From CAYQUO01 sp964420835 (GTDB taxonomy: Bacteria; Chloroflexota; Anaerolineae; Anaerolineales; Anaerolineaceae): a stretch of DNA of 64,000 nucleotides. Numbering within the stretch: position 1 is the stretch's first letter; each line of letters begins with the position of its first letter. The DNA is taken from contig CAYQUO010000001.1 of the NCBI GenBank assembly GCA_964420835.1, positions 62,001 through 126,000 on the forward strand, given 5' to 3'. The translations under genes and the position numbers were made by a program. This document shows positions 18,273 through 26,100 of this stretch, in pieces. The notes beneath the pieces were generated by a model. It did no database searches. It had not been told where the DNA came from and worked only from the letters and a program-made list of their open reading frames with translations.

Positions 18273-19022
18273 ATGGCAAAACTGAACACCGGTGACAAGG
18301 CGCCCGATTTCATCCTCCCCAGCCACCTGGACAAGCCCGTTCACCTGGCCGACCTGAAAGGCAGGACGGTGGTCCTGGTCTTCTTCCCCATGGCCTGGAC
18401 CCCTATATGAACGAGCCAGATCCCGTCCTACCAGGCCGCCCTGGCCCGGCTGGCGGGATTAAATGTCCAGGTCCTGGGCATCTCCGTGGATCACGTACCC
18501 TGTCTCAAAGCCTGGGCAGAGAGCCTGGGCGGCATCTCCTACCCGCTGCTGAGCGACTTCTGGCCGCACGGCGAGACCGCCGGCAAGTACGGTGTGCTGC
18601 GGCCGGACGGGATCACCGAGCGCGCCATCTTCATCATTGATGGAGAGGGCATCATCCGCTATATCGACATTCACGACATCGATGACCAGCCCAGCAACGA
18701 AGTGCTCTTTGAAGAGATGCGGAAGATCATCCCTGAGAACTTCAAGCACGAGCCGCCGGCGCCGAAGAAGGCGCCCCTGCCCCGCGGGGGTGTGGTGATG
18801 TACTGCAACTCCTGGTGCCCGGACTGCCGGCGGGCGCGCACGTGGCTCAAGGAACATAACATCCCCTTCACCGAGGTGGACATTGACCGCACCCCCGGCG
18901 CCGGCGAGCAGGTGCGCAAGTGGGCCGGCGGCAACCAGGTTACGCCCACCTTTGACATCGATGGCACCATCATCGTTGATTTTGACCAGGCACGCCTGGA
19001 AAAAACCCTGCTGCAGAAATGA
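18273..19022 (+). CDS. Peroxiredoxin-glutaredoxin fusion, probable selenoprotein (TGA = Sec46)
   Basis: One 249-residue frame if the TGA at 18408-18410 is read as selenocysteine. The ribosome site AGGAGG lies 6 nt before ATG 18273. Residues 1-45 are a normal AhpC/TSA start (GDKAPDFILPSHLDK, VVLVFFPMAWTPI). The TGA falls exactly at the peroxidatic Cys of the TPxCT motif, and the frame continues TSQIPSYQAALARLAG and VLGISVD without a break. Cys77 (HVPCLKAW) may resolve the selenenyl bond. From about residue 171 a glutaredoxin-like domain carries CPDC at 182-185. Family knowledge: Prx reduces peroxides and Grx supplies electrons from glutathione or another thiol, so the fusion would be self-reducing. 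Automatic calling would split it into 18273-18410 and about 18486-19022. A nonsense mutation is the alternative, but its exact catalytic position argues against that. Confidence 0.85.
18420..18459 (+). promoter_or_regulatory. Candidate bacterial SECIS hairpin
   Basis: Directly downstream of the TGA, inside the coding frame: outer stem ATCCCG (18420-18425) with CGGGAT (18454-18459), and inner hairpin CCAGG (18431-18435) with CCTGG (18440-18444) around a 4-nt CCGC loop. The apical loop lies about 25 nt after the TGA, within the distance known for SelB-binding bacterial SECIS elements. This is a manual fold only. Confidence 0.5.
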
Positions 19023-19028
19023 ACCAGC

Positions 19029-19061
19029 CGCGGGCGGGCAAACCCCGCCCGCGTTTTTTTT
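19029..19061 (+). terminator. Rho-independent terminator of the peroxiredoxin gene
   Basis: A perfect 10-bp stem (CGCGGGCGGG at 19029-19038, CCCGCCCGCG at 19044-19053), 5-nt loop and eight T. It sits 7 nt after the TGA that closes the fused frame, marking the fusion as a single transcription unit. Confidence 0.93.
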
Positions 19062-19187
19062 ATCCACCGGCGTTTGTGAGAAATGGGGCATCCCCATGGG
19101 AAGTTGCCGGGTGGATGCCTTTGACAGCCCGCCCCGGCTGGGGTATCATAGCGGCGCAATGCCATCCCAACCCGCCTGCAGGGCCCA

Positions 19188-20603
19188 ATGAACGACCCAT
19201 TCACAGAAAATGACCCCCAACCCGGCGGGAACGCCGCCAGTGAGGCTGCGGTTTCCACCGGCAATGAGGCCGACGACACGGCGGAAGATGCCATTCCGGG
19301 CGAAGTGGACGCCAGCGAAGAGAGCCGGCCGAAAAGACCCAAGCCCCTGTTCATCGCCCTGGGGGTTGTGGGCGGCCTGCTGCTACTGGGTATTATGGGC
19401 TGGCTGTACTCCCCCTGGCTGAACGACCTGGTTTCCGTCATCCGCACCTTCACCCCCACACCCCTGCCCCCCACCTTCACCCCGCAGCCCACACGCACGC
19501 CAACCTTGACCGCCACGGTGACCATCACCCCCACCATCACCCCCACACCCCTGCCAGCCTCAGCCTTTGCGGCCGACCCGGCAGGCATCGACCCGCCCAT
19601 CCCCGGCGTCGCCTGGCCGGTTTACATCCTGGACGAATCCCACGCGGTCACCCCCGATCCGCCTTTCGATTCCCCGGTCTGGTCCTCCTCGGCACAGATT
19701 GCCGCCGACCTGATGACCGAGATCAGCGAGGGGTATTACGTCACCTACGGCGAGGGTTCGGCCACCTGGATGCTGGACATCCAGCCGCCCCCGGGCCTGT
19801 ATGAGATCCTGGTGATGGACACCTACAATGGCTCGGCCGGTCCGCTGCAATTCGAGGTGAACCTGGACGGCCAGCCTCAAACACCGCTGAACGGGAGCAC
19901 ATCCATCACCATGCGCTCGCCCAGATTAAGCACACCGCCCCAGGTGAGCGACCAGTGGAGGAGCCTGGGCTATTTCGACCTGGACCATGCCGGCAGCCTT
20001 TCGGTACATACAGCCTGGGAGGCCCGCGACGAGTGGTCGCCCGTGGCGATTGACCGGGTGGCGGTGGTGCCCCTGCCGGAATCCGCCCGCAGCATGCTGG
20101 CCGCCCTGCCAGACGACCGGTTGTACTACCTGGTGGATGATGCCGCCGCCAGCGTGACGGGACTGGATTCCACGCTGCAGGTCAACGACCGCCTGGCCTG
20201 GTTCGACCGCTTCCTGCTGGTGACCAATCCCACCAGCGAAGTGCAGGTGACCTGGGCGCTTCCGGAGACCGTGCCCCAGGGCACCTGGGAGGTGGTGGTC
20301 TGGATACCGGAGAACCTGGGCAACGCCCCATTGAGTTACATGTTCCTGGTCAACGGCGAAGCCCTTGGCCGGGGGGCGGATGACCAGTTGGAACTGCTCG
20401 TCCCCGACGGGCAAGGCAACCGCCCCGGCGGGCAGTGGCTTTCGCTGGGCGCCTGGGAGATCCCGCTGACCTACGCGCCCACCGTGCGCCTGGGGCTGAA
20501 GATGCGCCTGCCTGCGGAGGCGGTTGGCGAGGCGGCTGCCGATGCTGTGGCCTTCCTCCTCGTGCCGGGAACCGGGTTCAGCGGCATCACCCCCGAGCCT
20601 TGA
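19188..20603 (+). CDS. Membrane-anchored protein with Thr/Pro linker and beta-sandwich repeats
   Basis: A 471-aa protein. Residues 1-60 are acidic and cytoplasmic, 61-80 form one transmembrane helix (FIALGVVGGLLLLGIMGWLY), and about 90-125 are a Thr/Pro-rich linker (TPTPLPPTFTPQPTRTPT). The extracellular part has two similar beta domains (LDIQPPPGLYEILVMDTYN... and TWEVVVWIPENLGN...), with patterns resembling golvesin/xanthan-lyase-type carbohydrate-binding modules. That likeness is only suggestive. A cell-surface carbohydrate or cell-wall-binding role is inference. Confidence 0.65.
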   Translation: MNDPFTENDPQPGGNAASEAAVSTGNEADDTAEDAIPGEVDASEESRPKRPKPLFIALGVVGGLLLLGIMGWLYSPWLNDLVSVIRTFTPTPLPPTFTPQPTRTPTLTATVTITPTITPTPLPASAFAADPAGIDPPIPGVAWPVYILDESHAVTPDPPFDSPVWSSSAQIAADLMTEISEGYYVTYGEGSATWMLDIQPPPGLYEILVMDTYNGSAGPLQFEVNLDGQPQTPLNGSTSITMRSPRLSTPPQVSDQWRSLGYFDLDHAGSLSVHTAWEARDEWSPVAIDRVAVVPLPESARSMLAALPDDRLYYLVDDAAASVTGLDSTLQVNDRLAWFDRFLLVTNPTSEVQVTWALPETVPQGTWEVVVWIPENLGNAPLSYMFLVNGEALGRGADDQLELLVPDGQGNRPGGQWLSLGAWEIPLTYAPTVRLGLKMRLPAEAVGEAAADAVAFLLVPGTGFSGITPEP

Positions 20604-20614
20604 AACCGCATTCA

Positions 20615-20654
20615 TAAAAACACAGGCTGCCCGCTTGCCTGGCGGACAGCCTGT
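20615..20654 (-). terminator. Terminator of the orphan solute-binding protein gene
   Basis: 13-bp stem (20622-20634 with 20642-20654, one mismatch) followed on the minus strand by GTTTTTATG. It is shared with the convergent gene ending at 20603. Confidence 0.85.
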
Positions 20655-20680
20655 TGGTTTAATCGCTTCCTGTCGTCGGA

Positions 20681-22792
20681 TTATTCCTTGATGTACCACT
20701 GGTCCGGTTTGTAAGGATAATCCAGGAAGAACTGTCCATTGGGTCCCTGTGGCGGATAGAAGTTTCCCAGCCGGTCCCTGGCGATCTCGACAGCCGGTTG
20801 AGCCCCGAGAACACCGATCATGAACATGTTTTTGCTGTGGATGTCACCGATCTCCTGGCCGATCTTGATATATTCATCGGAACCAGGTCGTGCCGATTTG
20901 AATTGTTCCGTCAGTTCAAACAGGCGTTTGATATCCGCAGGCGGTTCTTCACCGCTTGCGCCACCGCTCTTTTGCCATTCCAGGTAGGGAAGCCCGCATT
21001 GCGGTTCAAGTACCGGGTCGCCGAAGGGCGGATAGAAACGGTATTGGTTTCCCAGGAAGATCTGCTCCAGCGTATGACCGCTGGTGAAGGCGGCTAGGTC
21101 GTGGTCGTTGTTGGATACCAGCGAGCGATAGGCTTCGGTGGCAACCTCCTTGGTCTCGACCTTGACACCCACGGCTTCCCAGAAACTCTTCAGCAGGTTC
21201 ATGGCCTCGGAGGATATACCCTGGATGGTGTAATTGGCCAGGATTACCAGCCGTTTGCCATCCGGGCGCAGGCGCCAGCCCTCTGAATCCCGCTTGTTCA
21301 AGCCAAGTTCGTCCAGCATGGCGTTCGCCTTATCCGGGTCATATTCGGCTGCCTTGCTGTACCATTCCGGTTTGGCGAAACTGGTCGTGGGGTCCATGGG
21401 CACACCGGTGTTGATCTCCTCGCACTCGCCAAAACAGGTTACCTTGTTGACCTCATGGCGGTCGACGGCGATGGACATGGCGTAATTGAAATCCGGATTG
21501 GAGAATAGTGCCCGCAGCACGGGGTCTTTGCTGGTGCAGTTGAAGGAAACCACCGTGCCACCCAGTCCGGAGGGAACCAGATAGGTCTTGTATTTCCCAT
21601 CCGCCTCTTTTTCCTTAAAGACCGGCACCGAGGTGAACTTTAGGGTCTGCTGCTTTTCATCCACCTCCCCTTTGATGACCTTCAATTCAATCACCTGGTT
21701 GTCCTGGCTGTAGGTTTCATTGACGGAATCGACATAGGGGAGCTGCTGGCCGGCCGTGTCGACCACATGATAGTATGGGTTGGGAACGGCTACCTGGTAT
21801 TCGGGCGTTTCCTCAATAACGAGCCAGGCTTCGATGAACGGCACATCACCCCAGCGATGCACGCTGTCCTTCCACTCGCCGTACCAGGTGAAGAAGTATT
21901 CCACCCAGGAAGGGAAGCCTTCCGCAACCGCTTCGTCGTTAATGGCCGGGTTGTACTTGATGTGTTTGGTTTCCAGCACGTGGCGGGGGGCAGCCGGCAG
22001 GATCCAGGAACGGGCAAGCCAATGGATCAGGCCGGGCGCAGGAACAGCTGTGATGAATTTGAAGGTGACGTCGTCGATGATCTCAACCTTCATGGGCTCG
22101 CCGCCGAACACCCATAACGCCGGGACATCCTTGGTCAGGTCTTTGTTGTTAACAATATCCTCCCACCAGAATTGCACATCGGCTGTGGTGAAGGGTTGTC
22201 CATCCGACCACTTGTGGCCTTTGCGCAGGGTAAAGGTGAATTCCGTCTGGTCGTCGCTGATGGAATAATCCTTGGCCACGTTCGGGAGGATCGTTTTCAG
22301 ATCATCTCCATAGCGGACAAAGTTTGCATGCCGCCAACTGAGGATCTCGGCGTTCCCGCTTTCCGGGCCAAGGGAGAGTCCCTGCAACTGACCACCATAG
22401 ACGCCGATCTCATGGTACGGCACCGTGACCAGGGGTTCAGCGGGCAGGCGTTCGCTCACATCGGCGGGGATGTCGCCGATCTTGGCAACAAGCCGTGGAT
22501 CGAATTCTGTTCGGCCGCTGAAGACCATTTTTCCACCGGTGAGTTCCTCGAATTCCCCAACCTCATATTGGTTGGGGTATTTACCCGGCGCAACACCCTG
22601 CATATCCGCCACCGTGATGGCTGGCGGCTTGTCGGCAGCGGCGGGTTCGGCGGGAGCAGCCGGCTCCGACGGCGCAGCCGGGGCTTCTGCAGGGGGGGCC
22701 GGCGGGGGGGTGGCCGCCGGAGCACAGGATGCCACCATTGCCGCAACAACGAGAACGGTGGCCAATGTCAACAGGATTTTGTAAGATTTCAT
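20681..22792 (-). CDS. Family 5 ABC transporter substrate-binding lipoprotein (orphan)
   Basis: A 703-aa lipoprotein: signal peptide with lipobox MVASC, lipidated Cys at residue 23, then a Pro/Ala-rich linker (about 24-60), then an SBP_bac_5 fold (FTFTLRKGHKWSDGQPFTTADVQFWWEDI is the family signature). It is longer than the usual 500-550 aa, with an inserted beta segment (about 330-420). Family 5 proteins bind peptides, oligosaccharides or nickel complexes outside the membrane. No permease or ATPase genes lie nearby, so it must use a transporter encoded elsewhere. The ATG at 22792 with AAAGGAG about 8 nt upstream is chosen over an upstream in-frame start at 22849. Confidence 0.88.
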   Translation of the reverse strand: MKSYKILLTLATVLVVAAMVASCAPAATPPPAPPAEAPAAPSEPAAPAEPAAADKPPAITVADMQGVAPGKYPNQYEVGEFEELTGGKMVFSGRTEFDPRLVAKIGDIPADVSERLPAEPLVTVPYHEIGVYGGQLQGLSLGPESGNAEILSWRHANFVRYGDDLKTILPNVAKDYSISDDQTEFTFTLRKGHKWSDGQPFTTADVQFWWEDIVNNKDLTKDVPALWVFGGEPMKVEIIDDVTFKFITAVPAPGLIHWLARSWILPAAPRHVLETKHIKYNPAINDEAVAEGFPSWVEYFFTWYGEWKDSVHRWGDVPFIEAWLVIEETPEYQVAVPNPYYHVVDTAGQQLPYVDSVNETYSQDNQVIELKVIKGEVDEKQQTLKFTSVPVFKEKEADGKYKTYLVPSGLGGTVVSFNCTSKDPVLRALFSNPDFNYAMSIAVDRHEVNKVTCFGECEEINTGVPMDPTTSFAKPEWYSKAAEYDPDKANAMLDELGLNKRDSEGWRLRPDGKRLVILANYTIQGISSEAMNLLKSFWEAVGVKVETKEVATEAYRSLVSNNDHDLAAFTSGHTLEQIFLGNQYRFYPPFGDPVLEPQCGLPYLEWQKSGGASGEEPPADIKRLFELTEQFKSARPGSDEYIKIGQEIGDIHSKNMFMIGVLGAQPAVEIARDRLGNFYPPQGPNGQFFLDYPYKPDQWYIKE

Positions 22793-23085
22793 TTTTTGCT
22801 CCTTTAATAGGTTGGATTTACCTGGGAGTATGTAGTTGTAACCGGGCATAAAAACGCAAGAGTATCTTTCCTAGTCGCTCTCCTTTCTGTTCTGCTCGGA
22901 ACTGCAGCATTGCAATGGATCATAAGGTCCTGTAAGTTAATAAAGTTCGGGGAAATGACACGGCCGTCAAATTGCCGGGGGTTGGGAAATGGTCCAAAGG
23001 GGTTCACTTCCTGTAAACCATGGGCTGTGAAAATAAACCTTATACGTAAAACGTTTGCATAAATCATAGCATGCTTCGCCTTTAA
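22793..23085 (-). other. Long 5' leader of the solute-binding protein gene
   Basis: About 265 nt between the predicted start of transcription (near 23056) and the ATG. It is AT-richer than the genes and contains no convincing ORF. I see no known riboswitch, but a leader this long leaves room for RNA-level control. Confidence 0.4.
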
Positions 23086-23091
23086 TGTCAA
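23046..23091 (-). promoter_or_regulatory. Strong promoter with LacI-type operator
   Basis: Minus strand: TTGACA (23086-23091), 17-bp spacer, TATGAT (23063-23068). Immediately downstream, across the expected start site, lies TGCAAACGTTTTAC (23046-23059), a CG-centred near-palindrome of the kind bound by LacI/GalR-family repressors. No such regulator gene is in the window. Confidence 0.65.
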
Positions 23092-23093
23092 GC

Positions 23094-23122
23094 GGGCTGC
23101 CCGGTTCAATTTCGGACAGCCC
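23094..23122 (-). terminator. Hairpin after the M23-like gene
   Basis: Stem GGGCTGCCCG / CGGACAGCCC with one mismatch, 9-nt loop, between the stop codon at 23154 and the next promoter. No T-tract follows, so termination may be weak. Confidence 0.4.
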
Positions 23123-23153
23123 ATGGTTTCAATATCTCTGGGTGGTTTGCCGT

Positions 23154-25940
23154 TCAGGGATTGATCTGCATCCGCTGGCGGCGGCGGTCTTTTCGCATTT
23201 TCTGTGCCGTCAACTGCCCCATGAGGGCCTTGTACAGCAGCCAGAGCACCGGCAGTGCCCCTCCACCGCAGACCACCAGGCCGGGGATGAAAACCTGGCC
23301 AAGGGATTCCACCTTCACCTGGTAGCGGGCGCCGGGACCGGAAAGGCCGGGGTCAATCGGCAGCAGGCGTAGGTAGTACGTGCCATCTGCGGGGGCGATC
23401 CAATCCAGCGAAGCGGCGGTGCCAAAATCGGCTGGTATCTGCTCGCCGAGCAGGCTGTAACCGTCCGTGTTGTAAAGTTGCAGGTGCACTGCCGCCCCGC
23501 CGCCCAGCGGGTTGGTGCTGATGCGGTACGACTTGCCGGTTTCGGCCTGGAACTGGACCCAGTCCTCATCTCCCATGCCGCAGAGATTGTGCTCCTGGGC
23601 CTCTTCCAGCGCCAGGGGAGCCGCGCCGATGAACTGGTCATCGCCCTGCGGCGTTGCCGACTCGTACGGATCATCCGGACATTCGGCTGGAACCTGTACC
23701 ACGACCTCGGCATCCACCGGCAGATATTCTGCGTTTCCGCCCAGGTCAAAACTGCGGATGCGGAATTCGTACAACCCTCCGGGTTTGGCCAGGAACCAGG
23801 CCTGCCTGGACTGCCCCGGCAGGGAGCGCTCCCAAGGGGTCCAATCCAGGCCGCTGTCGCGGTACTGCACTTCGAAGTGATCCACGCGTTCGGCACCCTC
23901 GGAGACCTCCCATTCCAGCAGCAGCGCCGTGCTCTCAGAAACCGGGGGCATGGGTTTCATCCGGGTTTCCGGAGTCTGGGCCGACTGCCGGACGATGAAA
24001 TTCAGGGAACTTTGGACCTCGCCGGCCGGGTTGCGCGCCCAGACCAGCCAGGTGTAGTCCCCCGGTGGCAACTGGCCAACCTCCCAAACTGGTTGAGTCT
24101 GCCAGTCCAGCGATTTCTGCAAGCCCGCGGGCCCGGAGAGTTCGCTGCGGTATTCTGTGCCCTCACCACCGGCAGACCAGGTGAGCACCAGCGGGTCCAG
24201 GTCCGTTGGTGCCATGTCCTGGGCATTGTGCGGCGAATTGAGCACCGCCGCTTCCGGCAGTTCGGGGCGGGAGAGGACATAGAGCGACGAGATGGTGCCG
24301 GCGCCGATGACATTGTCCGAAAGGTCGGGGTCATTCTCGTTGAGGTATTCGTGCACGCCCTTGAAACCAGCCTGGTCGTAGACCGATGCCACCACCCCCA
24401 CACCCACGCGGATGGAAGCAGCCCGGTCATCCCTCAGGTCGCCAAACTCGGACGGGCTGGCATATTCCCCGTAGCTGAAGACATGGCAGGCGCCCTGGTA
24501 GTTCGCCTGGCTGAAAAGCGCCACCTGGTCGGCTTCGGGTTCACAGGTCATGGCGGCGGGGGTTGGCAGGACGGCGGGACTGCACTCATACTCCTTGTTC
24601 AGCACCCGCCTGCCAACCAGTTCGCTGGAGTGGCGGCCAGCCTTGTCGGTGATGTCCATGGCCAGCAGGAAGGGCCCATTGGGGATGCCAATCTCGCAGA
24701 GGTTCACCGTCGTCGAGAAGGGTGTGCCCTTCAAGGGTTCGCCCACGGATTTCCACTCCCCGTTCCAGTTGGCCAACAACTGCATGGTCGCCACACCCGT
24801 GTCATCGCTGGCCCAGCCGATCACCTCCATGGTGGGCGTGGTGATGGTGCTGTCAGGCGCCGGAGAGGTCAGGTTGCCGGTGGGCGGCTGGTTGTCGCCG
24901 TTGGTTGAGGTGTAAAGGTTCTTCGGCATGCACTGGGAACCGTATTCGGGGAACTGGGCCGCCTCGGCGCAGGTGCGCGGCCGTCCGCCGTTGACCGTTA
25001 CATCCTCGAAGGTGATATCGACCGAAGTGCCCCAGTAACTGCTCTTGTTGGTGTGCACGTGGAAGTGCAGGTGGTGGCCGGTGGAGGCACCGGTGTCGTC
25101 CGCATTGGCAAGGAACTGCCCCTGGTAGACCTGGGTGCCGGACACCCGCAGGTTGGCCGGGATGCTGTCCTGTGCCAGGTGGTAGTAAACCTGGTAGGTG
25201 GTGGGAGTGGTCGTATCGTCCTCCAGGACGAGGAAATTGGTGTTCTTGGTGTTGCCGTTGGGCCACTGCCAGACGGCGTATTTCACCCTTCCAGCCTTGG
25301 CGGCAACCACGGGGAACATGGTGCCATCGGCGAAATCAAAGGCGTAGAGGCAGGTTGATGGACAGGTCTTGTAGGTGAACACGTGGCCGATGCTGCCCGA
25401 AACCCGCTTGGAAAGCCCGGCCGGCCAGGGCAGTTTGTAACCGGTGTACACCACCCCCGCCTTGGCTGCCTTCTGCACTTCGGGGCGGTAGTTCGCCCGC
25501 AATTGGGCCGATAACATCGAATCGGGCACCTGTTCCAGTTGCTCGCTCCAATCCGGGTCGGATTGGAACCACAGCCGCCAGCCTTCATCCTCCCGGCGGG
25601 CAATGACCAGGCCGGGTTCGCCGGGGATGATCTCACCGGATTCCCGTTCCACCATCGCCAGCCAGACCAGGGCCATGTCACCGTCCTCCGAGAATTGGAG
25701 GTGGTCGATGACCACGTCGTAAATGATGAAAGCCAGCACATCCTCGCGGGTGTGGGTGGCCGCCTGCAGGGCTGCGTTAATCGCCTCCACCCGCGGGTCC
25801 GGCGGCGTGGCGTCGGGCGCAACGGCAGGGGACTTGGGCAGCAGTTCGGTGGCTGCCTCCCGGATGGTGCTGCAGCCGGCAAGGACCAGGCTTGTGAGTA
25901 CCAGAAGGATGATGAGGAAACGGATCCTGGATGCGTTCAT
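23154..25940 (-). CDS. Multidomain lipoprotein with M23-like peptidase domain
   Basis: A 928-aa lipoprotein (lipobox LVLAGC, Cys at about residue 23). In order: an N-terminal domain (about 50-170), an M23/LytM-like domain (about 180-340, with YYHLAQ and HHLHFHVH), an Ig-like domain (PPTGNLTSPAPDSTI...), a beta/gamma-crystallin-like stretch (VALFSQANYQGACHVFSYGEY), Fn3-like segments, a PPC-like beta domain (about 780-880) and a C-terminal hydrophobic helix with a basic tail. M23 enzymes cut peptidoglycan peptides using zinc. The C-terminal HxH is present, but the first His of HxxxD seems replaced (CLYAFDF), so activity is doubtful. Likely envelope-attached. The ATG is preceded by AGGAGT. Confidence 0.75.
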   Translation of the reverse strand: MNASRIRFLIILLVLTSLVLAGCSTIREAATELLPKSPAVAPDATPPDPRVEAINAALQAATHTREDVLAFIIYDVVIDHLQFSEDGDMALVWLAMVERESGEIIPGEPGLVIARREDEGWRLWFQSDPDWSEQLEQVPDSMLSAQLRANYRPEVQKAAKAGVVYTGYKLPWPAGLSKRVSGSIGHVFTYKTCPSTCLYAFDFADGTMFPVVAAKAGRVKYAVWQWPNGNTKNTNFLVLEDDTTTPTTYQVYYHLAQDSIPANLRVSGTQVYQGQFLANADDTGASTGHHLHFHVHTNKSSYWGTSVDITFEDVTVNGGRPRTCAEAAQFPEYGSQCMPKNLYTSTNGDNQPPTGNLTSPAPDSTITTPTMEVIGWASDDTGVATMQLLANWNGEWKSVGEPLKGTPFSTTVNLCEIGIPNGPFLLAMDITDKAGRHSSELVGRRVLNKEYECSPAVLPTPAAMTCEPEADQVALFSQANYQGACHVFSYGEYASPSEFGDLRDDRAASIRVGVGVVASVYDQAGFKGVHEYLNENDPDLSDNVIGAGTISSLYVLSRPELPEAAVLNSPHNAQDMAPTDLDPLVLTWSAGGEGTEYRSELSGPAGLQKSLDWQTQPVWEVGQLPPGDYTWLVWARNPAGEVQSSLNFIVRQSAQTPETRMKPMPPVSESTALLLEWEVSEGAERVDHFEVQYRDSGLDWTPWERSLPGQSRQAWFLAKPGGLYEFRIRSFDLGGNAEYLPVDAEVVVQVPAECPDDPYESATPQGDDQFIGAAPLALEEAQEHNLCGMGDEDWVQFQAETGKSYRISTNPLGGGAAVHLQLYNTDGYSLLGEQIPADFGTAASLDWIAPADGTYYLRLLPIDPGLSGPGARYQVKVESLGQVFIPGLVVCGGGALPVLWLLYKALMGQLTAQKMRKDRRRQRMQINP

Positions 25941-26071
25941 GGCAGTTACTCCTTATTTCAGGGCACGTCCAAATGGTTGCAGGTTATGTGCCATGTTTTC
26001 CGGCCGGGCATTGCCAGCGAACCCGGCGGCGGTTTCCAGCCGCGATGAGAGCGCATCCACCGCCGGAATTA

Positions 26072-26080
26072 TGCTATACT
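26072..26080 (+). promoter_or_regulatory. Putative extended -10 promoter (TGcTATACT)
   Basis: 20 nt before the histidine kinase ATG, with no recognisable -35. Confidence 0.45.
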
Positions 26081-26100
26081 CTATACGAAAGCCCCGGACC

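Noticed and set aside
18408..18410. Frameshift or nonsense explanation for the split peroxiredoxin
   Set aside because: Frame is identical on both sides and the TGA replaces precisely the catalytic residue; a random mutation would rarely do this. Kept as an alternative only.
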